Assembly (NCBI RefSeq): GCF_900099785.1
Contig: NZ_FNDS01000002.1
Location: 682,001-746,000, forward strand
DNA from: Pseudomonas panipatensis
Lineage (GTDB): Bacteria > Pseudomonadota > Gammaproteobacteria > Pseudomonadales > Pseudomonadaceae
Length of the DNA: 64,000 nucleotides
Reading direction: 5' to 3'
A program made the position numbers and the translations under genes. Under the pieces are notes generated by a model, which was not told the origin of the DNA, did not search any database, and saw only the letters and a list, made by a program, of their open reading frames with translations. Positions 9,638 through 18,825 of the stretch are shown here, piece after piece. Position 1 is the stretch's first letter, and every line of letters begins with the position of its first letter.

Positions 9638-10828
9638 TCAGGCGTAGAGATCGCGCTGTATTTGCGTTTCGCTGGCGATGAAGGTCGCGCCGGTCTGTTC
9701 GGCGAAGGCGCGCACGTAGGCTTCGGCGTCCACGCTGCTCTCCGCCGCCAGCAGGCCCTGCCCGCTGACCTGGCCGGCCAGGTAGGCCTCGATGAACAGG
9801 CGCGCGCAGGTCGGCGTCGGGTCGGCGGTGCTGTCCTCGGTCTCCTCGACGGGCAGTTGCAGGTGCTGTTCGATCACGCTGCAGACTTCGGCGCCGTTGC
9901 GTAGGCCACGCACTTCGACACGCATGGCGACCGCCCAGGGCTCGTTGGACAGGTCCAGGCACAGGCTCTGCCGGCCGACCTCGCTGGACAGGTGGTGGGT
10001 GAGGAATTTCAGCGGCGAGATGCCCAGCCCCTCGATCACTTCGGTGCGGCCCAGGCCCAGGTCGATCATCGAGCGCCAGATCTCCGAGCCGGCTTCGGGG
10101 AAGAAGCCCAGGCGGTTGGTGACCTGCTCCAGACCCTTGATGAAGTGCGGCAGGGTCACGGTCTCGCCGTGGCCGATGAAGTACGCCGGATAGGCCTTGA
10201 ACGGCGCCGCGTAGGGCACTTCCAGGCGCCCGCCCCAGCCGGGCATCTTGCGGTACTGGCCATCGACGAACTGCTGCACCTCGCCGCAGGTGATGTGCAT
10301 CATGTGGTCGATCACCGCCGGCGAGAGCAGGTCGGGAACGAAGGGCACGGCGGTGGCCAGATGGATTTCCCGGGCGACGTCGAGGCGGTCGACGAGCATC
10401 TTGGCGATCACGTTGCTCAGGCCCGGCGTCGAGCCGCAGCCGATGATCAGCTTGATCCCGGCGTCGAGCGCGCGCTGCTGGAACGACGGGTCGAGGAACA
10501 GGGTTTCCGCCACGTCGTGGTCATCGTTGATATCGATGTAATCGACGCGCGCGCGCAGCGCCGCCTCGATGACCGGGACCGCGCTGCGGTAGAACGGGCC
10601 GACGGCGTTGAACACCAGATCGACGCCATCGAACAGCGCATCCAGGCAGGCCGGATCGAGGACATCCGCCTTGGCCGCACGCACCTTGCCGCCCAGTTCC
10701 GCCGCGAGCTTTTCGGCGCTGCCGAGATTGAGATCGGCGACTACGTAATCCAGTTCGGGGTGTCGCGCCACCAGTTGACGCGCGACATTGGCCCCGACAT
10801 TACCGCAACCCAACAGCAAGATCGTCAT
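9638..10828 (-). CDS. Saccharopine dehydrogenase-like NAD(P)-binding oxidoreductase
   Basis: 396 residues starting MTILLLGCGNVGANVARQLV, a classic Rossmann GxGxxG motif, followed by DLNLGSAEKLAAELGGKV. This is the saccharopine dehydrogenase NADP-binding family, which also includes enoyl reductases and carboxynorspermidine dehydrogenases. It belongs to the same minus-strand run as the DUF1329/DUF1302 genes. The substrate cannot be read from the sequence. Here it may act on a steroid-derived intermediate rather than in lysine metabolism, but this is context only. Confidence 0.7.
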   Translation of the reverse strand: MTILLLGCGNVGANVARQLVARHPELDYVVADLNLGSAEKLAAELGGKVRAAKADVLDPACLDALFDGVDLVFNAVGPFYRSAVPVIEAALRARVDYIDINDDHDVAETLFLDPSFQQRALDAGIKLIIGCGSTPGLSNVIAKMLVDRLDVAREIHLATAVPFVPDLLSPAVIDHMMHITCGEVQQFVDGQYRKMPGWGGRLEVPYAAPFKAYPAYFIGHGETVTLPHFIKGLEQVTNRLGFFPEAGSEIWRSMIDLGLGRTEVIEGLGISPLKFLTHHLSSEVGRQSLCLDLSNEPWAVAMRVEVRGLRNGAEVCSVIEQHLQLPVEETEDSTADPTPTCARLFIEAYLAGQVSGQGLLAAESSVDAEAYVRAFAEQTGATFIASETQIQRDLYA

Positions 10829-10900
10829 GCTTACCTCTCTCGTTTTAGTTGTTGTGTAAAGCCATTCTCACTATCGGCGCGGAAGATCCCGGGGGCGCGC

Positions 10901-12268
10901 TCAGACCAGCTTGAGCCGGTCCGCCAGCCTCGCCACGGGGATCATCACGCGTCGGATCTTGGTCTCGAAGAGGCCCTGGAAACGCACCGCCCTGGGCGTC
11001 TCCAGCGGCAGCAGGGCCGCGTCAGGACGATCCTCGGCGAGCGCCCCGGCCAGGCTCATGCCCAGCAGCGGGCCCATCACGTTGCCCCAGGAACCGAGGT
11101 TCATCAGCGCCAGCACGCCATCGGCGACCTGGAACAGCTTCGGGTAGGAAGCCTCGTAGACCGCCGAGGAGTTGGCGGTCATGCCGGTCCAGTAGGACTC
11201 CAGCTCGATCGGCGCCTCGCGCAGCGCCGGATAGGTGCGGCGCAGGTAACGCAGGAAGTAGTCGAAGTGGGTCTGCGCGCTTTGCGCCCGTCCGGGGCCG
11301 GGAATGGTCGCGGTGACCAGCCGGCCGCGGCCGTCGATCACCAGCGGATAGAGGCCGGCGGGGTATTGCATGAGGGCGACCCGCGCCGGGTTGACCGCGT
11401 CGAGCAGCGCCTTGGGCAGCGGGCGCGTGGCCAGGCCGCAGGCGACCAGGGGGAACTGGGTGCGGTTCAGCTCGGGGAAGAAGGCGTTGCCGGCGTGGCC
11501 GTTGGTGCAGATCACCACGCGCGCCGCGCGCACGCTGCCGGTGGCCGTGCGCACGCGCCAGCGGGCGCCCTCGCGCTCGCAGGCCAGCACGCAGGAATTG
11601 CCGTAGACCCGCGCCCCGCCGCGCACGGCGGCGGCGACCAGGCCATGGGTGAACAGGTAGGGGTTGACCCGACCGCCTTCGCGCCAGTGGATGCCATGGC
11701 GGTAGGCCGGGCTGCCGAGCATGTCGCGCAGGGCGTCGGCCCCGACGACCTCCAGGTCATAGCCCAGCGCCTTCCACTGCTGCGCCTGGCGCTCCAGGGC
11801 GGCGTGCGGCCGGATGGCCGCTTCGAGCATGCCGCAGGGGGCGGCGTCGGCCTCCAGGCCATGCTTGCGGCACAGGTCGAACACGATGCCGCGGTGCGCG
11901 ATGAAGGTGTCGAGGAAGCGCCGTCCGCCATCGGCATGGGCGCGCAGCGGTTCGAGCGAGCCGAGGTAGGGCTGCACGTGCCCGGCGTTGCGCCCGGAGG
12001 CGCCGCTGGCCGGCTGGTCGGCTTCGAGCAGCACCACCTCGATGCCCTTTTCGGCCAGGTGCAGGGTCAGCGAGGCGCCCGCCAGGCCGGCACCGATGAC
12101 CACCACGTCGCTATCGAGGTCGCGATCCAGCGCCGCGTAGGCCGGCGACAACTGCGCGGCCGGCCAGCCGCTGAAGCGGATCGGCACCACGCCGGACTCG
12201 TAGGCCTGGGCCACGGGAAACTGCGCGACCCGCCCGGCCGATGCATGCTGCTCGATGCTTCTGTTCAC
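10901..12268 (-). CDS. FAD-dependent (DAO-type) amine/hydroxyacid oxidoreductase
   Basis: 455 residues. The FAD-binding motif DSDVVVIGAGLAGASLTLHLAEKG lies near residues 50-75 and is followed by ASGASGRNAGHVQPYLG, the pattern of the D-amino-acid oxidase / PuuB-like family. The start is taken as GTG at 12266-12268, because AAGGAG lies six bases before it and the frame upstream is not protein-like. It follows the LuxR gene after a 155-base gap that contains a perfect inverted repeat (12378-12395). The substrate is not predictable, and it is not an obvious core steroid enzyme. Confidence 0.75.
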   Translation of the reverse strand: MNRSIEQHASAGRVAQFPVAQAYESGVVPIRFSGWPAAQLSPAYAALDRDLDSDVVVIGAGLAGASLTLHLAEKGIEVVLLEADQPASGASGRNAGHVQPYLGSLEPLRAHADGGRRFLDTFIAHRGIVFDLCRKHGLEADAAPCGMLEAAIRPHAALERQAQQWKALGYDLEVVGADALRDMLGSPAYRHGIHWREGGRVNPYLFTHGLVAAAVRGGARVYGNSCVLACEREGARWRVRTATGSVRAARVVICTNGHAGNAFFPELNRTQFPLVACGLATRPLPKALLDAVNPARVALMQYPAGLYPLVIDGRGRLVTATIPGPGRAQSAQTHFDYFLRYLRRTYPALREAPIELESYWTGMTANSSAVYEASYPKLFQVADGVLALMNLGSWGNVMGPLLGMSLAGALAEDRPDAALLPLETPRAVRFQGLFETKIRRVMIPVARLADRLKLV

Positions 12269-12377
12269 TCGCGACTCCTTGAATTCCGCGGCGAAGGTTG
12301 CCGCTCGGCGCCCCCTGTCGGGCGAGCCGGGACTGGCTTCAGTCGCTTCGATGCTAGAGAGGAGCGTGAGGCGCGCT

Positions 12378-12395
12378 CCAGTACCAACTGGTACT
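12378..12395. promoter_or_regulatory. Perfect inverted repeat upstream of the DAO-type gene
   Basis: CAGTACCA-AC-TGGTACTG has 8-bp arms and a 2-base spacer. It lies 110 nt upstream of the GTG at 12268 and just after the stop of the luxR gene. The sequence is unlike the recurrent GGACGAT dyad, so it may be the site of a different dimeric regulator or of the adjacent LuxR protein. Confidence 0.45.
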
Positions 12396-12423
12396 GAAAG
12401 CGGGATATCGGCGTGGGCTGCGC

Positions 12424-13668
12424 TCAGCGCAACAGCGCGCTGCTCTTGCACATCAGGCGCACCAGATCGGTCTGCCCCTTGATGCCGAGCTTGGCGTAGA
12501 TGTTCTTCGAGTAGTTGCGCGCCGCGGTCACCGCGATGCCCATCTGCGCCGCCGCTTCGCTGATCGTCCGTCCGGTCGCCAGCCAGGCGGCGAGGCGCGC
12601 TTCCTGCCGCGTCAGCTCGAACAGCTGGGCGATCAGCTCCGGCGAATAGCCGCAGGGGGCCGGTGCGCTGGCGTCGCTCTCGGAGAGTTCCGAGAGGTGC
12701 AGGATCACGCTCGGCACATGCCGCCCCTGGTAGTACGGCGCCAGCGGCACCGGCGTGACCAGCAGGCCCAGCAGCACGCCGTCGCGCGCCTGCCAGCGGA
12801 CCCGTTCGCCCGGCGGCTTGGCTTGTGGATGGCGCCGCGCGGCGATGGCCCTGGCGATGGCCGCCTCCAGGGCCTGGTGCGCCTCGCGGTCCTGGATCTG
12901 CAGCCGCCCCTGGGCGACGTCGATGCCCTGGTGCTGGGCGATGATCGCCTTGGCCGCGTGGTTCACGCCGATCACCTGGCCATCGCCGTCGAGCAGCAGG
13001 CAACCGAGCACCAGGTGGTCGAGGCTGCCCTCGTAGACCGACTTCTCGGTCTCCTGGCGGCGCATCCGCGCGTACAGCCCGAGCGCCCGGCTGAGGTGCG
13101 CCACCAGTTGCTGCAAGAGTCGCCGCTCCTCGCTGGAGTACGGCAGTTCCGGCAACTGCCGTGGGCGCACCACGTCCACCCAGCAGCGCATGCCGCCGGG
13201 CTCGGCGAAGCAGGTGCGCAGGCAACGGCCGATGCCGAGGAAGACGAAGTATTCGGCGCACTCGCGCTCGACATCCCCGGCGCCGAACTCCACCAGCGTC
13301 CCCGGCGCCACCGACTCCGGCCGCAGCAGCTCGATGTGGCAGAAGCGCTCGCGGTAGATCCGTTCGGCCAACAGCCAGTCGGTGCGGTTGTCCGGGTCCA
13401 GCGACATGACCTGGGTGTCGTGCGGCAGGTCGTCGGCATGGTGCAGGGTGATCGCCACGTTGCAGGCGGCGTACAGGTGCCGCAGGCGCTCGGCGAGGCC
13501 GAACCAGGGCTCGCTTTCGTTGATCCCCTCGTAGACCAGGCCGATCAGTTCCGGCAGGACCTCGGCGGCCTGCCAGCGGCTGTCCGGCTTGCCCTGGACG
13601 ATCGACAGCCGTGCGGCGGCGCGCCCCTCGCGGATGCGCGCGATGGCCCGCGGGGGCTCAGCTGCCAT
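12424..13668 (-). CDS. LuxR-family transcriptional regulator
   Basis: 414 residues. The N-terminal 150 residues (WQAAEVLPELIGLVYEGINESEPWFGL) resemble those of the two other LuxR genes in this window. A PAS-like middle follows, then a C-terminal LuxR helix-turn-helix (LTRQEARLAAWLATGRTISEAAAQMGIAVTAARNYSKNIYAKLGIKG split over about residues 345-395). The ATG at 13668 overlaps the end of the upstream SDR by 11 bases. No better start exists downstream before the conserved domain. It resembles the TeiR-type LuxR activators of steroid degradation in Comamonas in size and layout and may control this cluster. Confidence 0.85.
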   Translation of the reverse strand: MAAEPPRAIARIREGRAAARLSIVQGKPDSRWQAAEVLPELIGLVYEGINESEPWFGLAERLRHLYAACNVAITLHHADDLPHDTQVMSLDPDNRTDWLLAERIYRERFCHIELLRPESVAPGTLVEFGAGDVERECAEYFVFLGIGRCLRTCFAEPGGMRCWVDVVRPRQLPELPYSSEERRLLQQLVAHLSRALGLYARMRRQETEKSVYEGSLDHLVLGCLLLDGDGQVIGVNHAAKAIIAQHQGIDVAQGRLQIQDREAHQALEAAIARAIAARRHPQAKPPGERVRWQARDGVLLGLLVTPVPLAPYYQGRHVPSVILHLSELSESDASAPAPCGYSPELIAQLFELTRQEARLAAWLATGRTISEAAAQMGIAVTAARNYSKNIYAKLGIKGQTDLVRLMCKSSALLR

Positions 13669-14533
13669 AGACCTTCTGCGCCGGCCGCGCCTCGGCCAGC
13701 AGGCGTTCGATCACCCCGCCGAGTTCCGCCGGCTCGAAGCGCGCGCCCTTGTCGAACTCCGGGCCACGGCGCCAGCCATCGGCGATCGACAGCTTGCCGC
13801 CTTCCACCTCGAACAGCCGGCCGTTGACCTGCTGCGAGGCTTCCGAGGCCAGCCAGGTCACCAGCGGCGCGACGTTCTCCGGGGCGAAGTAGTCGAAGCC
13901 CGCTTCGGGTTTCTTCATGGTCTCGGCGAACACCTGCTCGGTCATGCCGGTGCGCGCGGCCGGCGCCAGGGCGTTGGCGGTGATGCCGTAGCGCTCCAGT
14001 TCGGCGGCCTGGACCAGGGTCAGCGCGGCGATGCCGCCCTTGGCCGCGGCGTAGTTGGACTGGCCGATGGAGCCTTGCAGGCCGGCGCCGGAGCTGGTGT
14101 TGATCAGCCGCGCGCTGAGCGCCTGCCCGGCCTTGGCCAGCTCGCGCCAGTGCTTCACCGCATGGCTGGCGATGCAGAAATGGCCCTTCAGGTGCACCGC
14201 CATCACCGCGTCCCAGTCGGCTTCGCCGAGGCTGGCGAACATGCGGTCGCGGCAGATGCCGGCGTTGTTCACCAGCACGTGCAGCGCGCCGAAGCGCTCC
14301 AGGGCGAGGCGCACGATCTCGCCGGCCTGGGCGTAATCGGTGATGTCGTGGCTGTCGGCGATGGCCTCGCCGCCCTGGTCGCGGATCTGCGCGACCACCC
14401 CGGCGGCGGCCTCGCGATTGATGTCGTTGACCAGCACCTTGGCGCCCTCGGCCGCCAGGGCCAGGGCGTAGGCGCGGCCAAGGCCGCCGCCGGCGCCGGT
14501 GATGATGACGACACGGTCTTTGCAAATGGGCAT
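13658..14533 (-). CDS. SDR-family (3R)-hydroxyacyl-CoA dehydrogenase-like
   Basis: 291 residues. It has TGAGGGLG (Rossmann loop, residues 12-19), the NNAG motif, INTSSGAGLQGSIGQSNYAAAKGG with the catalytic Ser, Tyr and Lys, and a C-terminal extension. This resembles the dehydrogenase part of peroxisomal multifunctional enzyme type 2, which oxidises hydroxyacyl-CoAs. It follows the FadA6-like thiolase in the C/D-ring degradation run, which fits a beta-oxidation step in ring breakdown. GGAG lies seven bases before the ATG. The exact substrate is unknown. Confidence 0.85.
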   Translation of the reverse strand: MPICKDRVVIITGAGGGLGRAYALALAAEGAKVLVNDINREAAAGVVAQIRDQGGEAIADSHDITDYAQAGEIVRLALERFGALHVLVNNAGICRDRMFASLGEADWDAVMAVHLKGHFCIASHAVKHWRELAKAGQALSARLINTSSGAGLQGSIGQSNYAAAKGGIAALTLVQAAELERYGITANALAPAARTGMTEQVFAETMKKPEAGFDYFAPENVAPLVTWLASEASQQVNGRLFEVEGGKLSIADGWRRGPEFDKGARFEPAELGGVIERLLAEARPAQKVYGS

Positions 14534-14655
14534 GGGGGTTCTCCTGGAAGTCTGCTGTGAAGCGCGGTGCCTCGGCCGCTCCCCAGGGCCGTCCGCGCGC
14601 GGGGCGGCCGGTGGCCCGGCCCGCGCGTTACGCTGGGGAGCGTGCGGGGCGCGCC

Positions 14656-15804
14656 CTAGAGGCGTTCGATGATGGTCACGTTGGCCTGGCCGCCGCCTTC
14701 GCACATGGTCTGCAGGCCATAGCGGCCGCCACTGCGCTCCAGCTCGTGGAGCAGCGTGGTCATCAGCCGCGCGCCGGTGGCGCCGAGCGGATGGCCGAGG
14801 GCGATGGCGCCACCGTTGACGTTGGTCCGCTCGTGCGGGTAGCCGGTCTCGGCCAGCCAGGCCATGACCACCGAGGCGAAGGCTTCGTTGATCTCGACCC
14901 GGTCGATGTCGTCCAGGCGCATGCCGGCACGCTTGAGCGCGTACTCGGTGGCCGGGATCGGCGCGGTGAGCATCCACAGCGGATCGTCGGCGCGCACGCT
15001 GAGATGATGGATGCGCGCGCGCGGGGTCAGGCCGTAGCGCTTGAGCGCGCGCTCGGAGACGATCAGCAGCGCGCTGGCGGCGTCGCAGGTCTGGCTGGAG
15101 ACGCCGGCGGTGACCCTGTCGCAACCGAACAAGGCTTCCAGCTCGGCCATTTTCTCCAGGCTGGTGTGGCGCGGCGTTTCGTCGTGCTCGACGCCGGCCA
15201 GCGGCACGATCTCGCGGGCGAAATGGCCCTGCTCGATGGCCTGCAACGCGCGGCGGTGCGACTCCAGGGCATAGGCTTCCAGCTGTTCGCGGCTGAAGCC
15301 CCAGCGCTCGGCGATCATCTGCGCCGAGCGGAACTGGCTCGGCGGCGTCGCGCCGTAGCGCTTCACCCAGCCCGCGGAACCGCTGAACGGATCGCTGAAG
15401 CCGAGCGGCTCGGCGGCGGTCATGGCCGAGGAGATCGGGATCTGCGTCATGGTCTGCACGCCGCCGGCCACCACCACGTCCTGGGTGCCGCTGAGCACCG
15501 CCTGGGCGGCGAAGTGCACGGCCTGCTGCGACGAACCGCACTGGCGGTCCACCGTGGTGCCGGGCACCGCTTGGTCGAGGCCGGCGGCCAGCCAGCAGGT
15601 GCGGGCGATGTCACCGGCCAGCGGGCCGATGGTGTCGACGCAACCGAAGATCACGTCGTCGTAGTCGGCATCGGGAATGCCGTTGCGCTGCACCAGTTCG
15701 CGCAGCACATGGGCGCCGAGGTCGGCGCCGTGGATCTGCGCCAGACCGCCCTTGCGCTTGCCGGTGGGGCTGCGCAGGGCGTCGACGATATAGGCTTCTG
15801 CCAT
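14656..15804 (-). CDS. fadA6: Acetyl-CoA C-acetyltransferase (thiolase), FadA6-like
   Basis: 382 residues of the thiolase family. The nucleophile Cys89 lies in [13 protein letters not shown], the NEAF motif ([12 protein letters not shown]) is intact, and [16 protein letters not shown] and a C-terminal MCEGGGQAN carry the catalytic His and Cys. In steroid degraders FadA6 performs a thiolytic step late in C/D-ring catabolism, and its genomic neighbours (FadE pair, EchA20, IpdABC) are the same here. Symbol confidence is moderate, because thiolase paralogues are hard to separate by eye. Confidence 0.88.
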   Translation of the reverse strand: MAEAYIVDALRSPTGKRKGGLAQIHGADLGAHVLRELVQRNGIPDADYDDVIFGCVDTIGPLAGDIARTCWLAAGLDQAVPGTTVDRQCGSSQQAVHFAAQAVLSGTQDVVVAGGVQTMTQIPISSAMTAAEPLGFSDPFSGSAGWVKRYGATPPSQFRSAQMIAERWGFSREQLEAYALESHRRALQAIEQGHFAREIVPLAGVEHDETPRHTSLEKMAELEALFGCDRVTAGVSSQTCDAASALLIVSERALKRYGLTPRARIHHLSVRADDPLWMLTAPIPATEYALKRAGMRLDDIDRVEINEAFASVVMAWLAETGYPHERTNVNGGAIALGHPLGATGARLMTTLLHELERSGGRYGLQTMCEGGGQANVTIIERL

Positions 15805-15814
15805 GGACGGTTCC

Positions 15815-16885
15815 TCAGTTGGCCGGGCGGGCGAAGGTGTGCCCGGCGCCGGTGGCGAGCCCTTGCTCGAACAGGGCCCGGCACAGCCGCGCCTTGTGCA
15901 GCGCGCGGTCGCCCCAGACCTTGTCCAGCGCCCAGGCGCGCTTCATGTACAGCTGCAGGTCGACTTCCCAGGTGTAACCCATGGCGCCGTGCACCTGGAT
16001 GGCGTTCTTCGCCGCCAGCATGGCCGCCTCGGCGCAGGCCAGGCGCGCCTGGGACACATGCAGCGCGGCCTGCGCGTGGCCCTCGGCGAGGGACTGGGCG
16101 GCGCGGTACAGCGGGCCCTTGGCGAATTCGATGAGCACCGCGACGTTGGCCATCAGGTGCTTGACCGCCTGGAACGAGCCGATCGGCTTGCCGAACTGCT
16201 TGCGCTCGAAGCTGTAGTCCACCGCCAGGTCGACCATGCGCTTGGCCAGGCCGAGCAGTTGCGCGGCACAGGCCAGCGCGCCGCGCTCGAAGGCGCCGGC
16301 CCACAGCGCGCGGGCCTGCTCGCCGCTGGCGACGAGGGTGGCGGCACTGGGCGTCCAGCTCACGCTGTAGAGCCGCCGGCCAGGATCGAGGGAGACGCTG
16401 TGGGTCAGGCTCACCGCGGCGCGCGGCACCGCGTGGACTTCATCCTGGCTGCCGAGGAGCAGCAGGTCGGCGACGTGCGCGTCGGCCACCAGCAGGTTGT
16501 CCGGGTGGCCCACGGCCAGGCGCGCGCGGCCGGCGGCGATGCGCTCCAGCCACTCGGCCTTTAGTCCGCGCTGCGCGTCGTCCAGCGCCGCCAGCAGCGG
16601 CGCGCCGACCAGCAGGCTGTCGAGCAGCGGCTCGGCCAGGGCGGCGTAGCCGCACTCCTGGGCCAGCAGCACCCAGTCGGTTTCGTTCAGCCCCAGGCCA
16701 CCGAATTCCTCGGGCACGTTGAGCGCGGTCAGGCCGAGGTCGGCCAGTTGCGCCCAAAGCTCGTCGCTGCGCCCGCTGTCGCTGGCCCAGAGTTCGCGCA
16801 GGCGCTCCGGCGTGACCTGGTTGGTGAGGAAGGCGCGCACGCTGTCCTGGAAACTCAGTTGCTCGTCGTTGAAGGTGAAGTCCAT
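15815..16885 (-). CDS. Acyl-CoA dehydrogenase (shorter partner subunit)
   Basis: 356 residues, beginning MDFTFNDEQLSFQDSVRAFL and ending with the SFERKQFGKPIGSFQAVKHLMANV and VHGAMGYTWEVDLQLYMKRAW blocks. It is the shorter, divergent partner of the acyl-CoA dehydrogenase that lies 12 bases upstream. Such pairs form heterotetramers in actinobacterial and proteobacterial steroid pathways. It sits between the partner subunit and the thiolase, so it probably oxidises a ring-derived CoA ester before thiolysis. Confidence 0.9.
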   Translation of the reverse strand: MDFTFNDEQLSFQDSVRAFLTNQVTPERLRELWASDSGRSDELWAQLADLGLTALNVPEEFGGLGLNETDWVLLAQECGYAALAEPLLDSLLVGAPLLAALDDAQRGLKAEWLERIAAGRARLAVGHPDNLLVADAHVADLLLLGSQDEVHAVPRAAVSLTHSVSLDPGRRLYSVSWTPSAATLVASGEQARALWAGAFERGALACAAQLLGLAKRMVDLAVDYSFERKQFGKPIGSFQAVKHLMANVAVLIEFAKGPLYRAAQSLAEGHAQAALHVSQARLACAEAAMLAAKNAIQVHGAMGYTWEVDLQLYMKRAWALDKVWGDRALHKARLCRALFEQGLATGAGHTFARPAN

Positions 16886-16897
16886 CTGCTCGATTCC

Positions 16898-18064
16898 TCA
16901 GGCGCGCGGCATGCCGAGCATGCGTTCGGCGATGATGTTGCGCTGGATCTCGTTGGTGCCGGCGTAGATCGGCCCGGCCAGGGAGAACAGGAAGCCGTCC
17001 AGCCAGCGCCCGACGTCGCCGGCCAGCGGCTCGCCGGGCAGCAGTTCGGCGCGCGCGCCGAGGATGCTCAGGGCGGTGTCGTGCATGCGTTGGTCCAGCT
17101 CCGACCAGAAGATCTTGTTGGTCGAGGACTCCGGGCCGATGCGCCCGCCCTGCTGCAGCCGCGAGGCGGTCATGTAGGTGCTCAGAGTGTAGGCCTCGGC
17201 GTCCAGCCAGGCGCGCATCACCGCTTCGCCGATGGCCGGGTCGCGGTCGGCCGCCTCGCGGTTGTCCAGGTACAGCTGCAGCAGGCGCCGCGCGGTTTCC
17301 TGGAAGCGCGCCGGCGAGCGCAGCATCAGCCCGCGCTCGAAGCCGGCGGTGGACATCGCCACGTGCCAGCCCTGGCCCTCGCCGCCGAGGACGTTTTCCA
17401 CCGGCACCTTGACGTCGTCGAAGAAGATTTCGGCGAAGCCCGGCAGGCCGTCGAGCTGGGCGATCGGGCGGATGGTGATGCCCGGCGAGTCGAGCGGCAC
17501 CAGGATGAAGGTCAGGCCGTGGTGGCGGCTGGAGGCCGGGTCGGTGCGGAACATGCCGAACAGCCAGTCGGCCCACACCGCGCGGGTCGACCAGGTCTTC
17601 TGGCCATTGATCACGTAGTGCTCGCCGACGCGCTCGGCGCGCGAACGGATCGCCGCCATGTCGGAACCGGCGCCCGGCTCCGACCAGCCCTGCGCCCAGA
17701 CGTCCTGGCCGCGCGCCATGCGCGGCAGGAAGCGGGCCTTCTGCGCCTCGCTGCCAAACTCCATGAGGGTCGGGCCGAGCAGGAAGATGCCGTTCTGGTT
17801 GACCCGCGCCGGGGCCCCGGCGCGGTAATACTCTTCCTCGAAGATCAGCCACTCGATCAGGTCGCAGCCGCGCCCGCCGAGCGCCTTGGGCCAGGTGACC
17901 ATGCCCCAGCGGCCCTCGTGGAGGAGCGCCTCCCAGTCACGATGCAGGCGGAAGCCTTCCTCGGTGTCGAACGACGGCAAGGGCTGCGCCGGCACGTTGG
18001 CGGCCAGCCAGGCGCGCGCCTCGGCGCGAAACGCGCGCTGGCCTTCGGTGTAGTTCAGGTCCAT
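16898..18064 (-). CDS. Acyl-CoA dehydrogenase (longer partner subunit)
   Basis: 388 residues starting MDLNYTEGQRAFRAEARAWL and ending GTNEIQRNIIAERMLGMPRA. It has the QGWSEPGAGSDMA flavin-contact segment. The start at 18062-18064 lies two bases after the stop of echA20, so the genes are tightly linked. Together with the next gene it forms the second heteromeric FadE pair of the window. The pair parallels the one at 306-2653 in gene order (longer and shorter subunits adjacent), though the order is swapped. Confidence 0.9.
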   Translation of the reverse strand: MDLNYTEGQRAFRAEARAWLAANVPAQPLPSFDTEEGFRLHRDWEALLHEGRWGMVTWPKALGGRGCDLIEWLIFEEEYYRAGAPARVNQNGIFLLGPTLMEFGSEAQKARFLPRMARGQDVWAQGWSEPGAGSDMAAIRSRAERVGEHYVINGQKTWSTRAVWADWLFGMFRTDPASSRHHGLTFILVPLDSPGITIRPIAQLDGLPGFAEIFFDDVKVPVENVLGGEGQGWHVAMSTAGFERGLMLRSPARFQETARRLLQLYLDNREAADRDPAIGEAVMRAWLDAEAYTLSTYMTASRLQQGGRIGPESSTNKIFWSELDQRMHDTALSILGARAELLPGEPLAGDVGRWLDGFLFSLAGPIYAGTNEIQRNIIAERMLGMPRA

Positions 18065-18066
18065 GG

Positions 18067-18825
18067 CTATTGTCCTGTGAATTGCGCGGCGCGCTTGTCG
18101 ACGAAGGAATCGCGCGCCTCCTGGGAATCCAGCGAGCGATAGGCTTCGAGGGTGAAGCCCTGCTCCCAGCGGTACTTGTCTTCGAGGTTGCCGTCTTCGA
18201 TGCCGGTCAGGGCTTCCTTGGCCAGGGCGATCATCGCCGGGCTCTTGGCGGCGATCTTGCGGGCGACGGCCAGGGCCGCGTCGCGCAACTGATCGCGCGG
18301 CACCACGCGCTCCACCGCACCGAGGCGATAGGCCTCGTAGGCGTCGATGGGCTCGCCGGTGAAGTACATGTGGCGCACCTTCTGCACCGGGAACAGGCGC
18401 TGCAGGTGGGCGCCGCCGCCCATGGCGCCACGGTCCACCTCGGGCACGCCGAAGCTCGCGCACTCGCTGGCCAGGACGATGTCGGCCGCGCCGCAGATGC
18501 CGATGCCGCCGCCGAGGACGAAGCCGTGCACCGCGACGATCACCGGCTTCGGATTGCGGTGGATGGCCTTGAAGGTGTCGTAGTTGCCTTTGTTGACGGC
18601 GACGATCAGGTTGCCGTCGGCCGCCAGTTCCTTGATGTCCACGCCGGCGCAGAAGCCCCGGCCCTCGGCGCGGACGACGATGACCCGCACCCGCGGGTCG
18701 CGGCCGAGCGCCTCCAGTTCGGCGGCGATGGCCGCCCAGCCGGCGCAGTCGAAGGCATTCACCGGCGGGCGGTCGAACACCAGCTCGGCGATCTGTTCCT
18801 GGATATCAACGCGAAACGGCTGCAT
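18067..18825 (-). CDS. echA20: Ring-opening crotonase, EchA20-like
   Basis: 252 residues of the crotonase superfamily. The phrases DRPPVNAFDCAGW, VVRAEGRGFCAGVDIKEL, VNGF-like VHGFVLGGGIGICG and GVPEVDRGAMGGGAHL closely follow the mycobacterial EchA20 pattern as I recall it. EchA20 hydrolytically opens the last D ring of the bicyclic CoA thioester before IpdAB. The first 20 bases overlap the end of ipdC. An AGGAGA ribosome site lies six bases before the ATG, inside ipdC. It is adjacent to ipdC and close to ipdAB, as in actinobacterial KstR2-type clusters. Confidence 0.85.
   Translation of the reverse strand: MQPFRVDIQEQIAELVFDRPPVNAFDCAGWAAIAAELEALGRDPRVRVIVVRAEGRGFCAGVDIKELAADGNLIVAVNKGNYDTFKAIHRNPKPVIVAVHGFVLGGGIGICGAADIVLASECASFGVPEVDRGAMGGGAHLQRLFPVQKVRHMYFTGEPIDAYEAYRLGAVERVVPRDQLRDAALAVARKIAAKSPAMIALAKEALTGIEDGNLEDKYRWEQGFTLEAYRSLDSQEARDSFVDKRAAQFTGQ

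Noticed and set aside
9992-12397. Long plus-strand open frame (801 codons)
   Set aside because: Runs antisense across two well-supported oxidoreductase genes; no motif and low-complexity composition.
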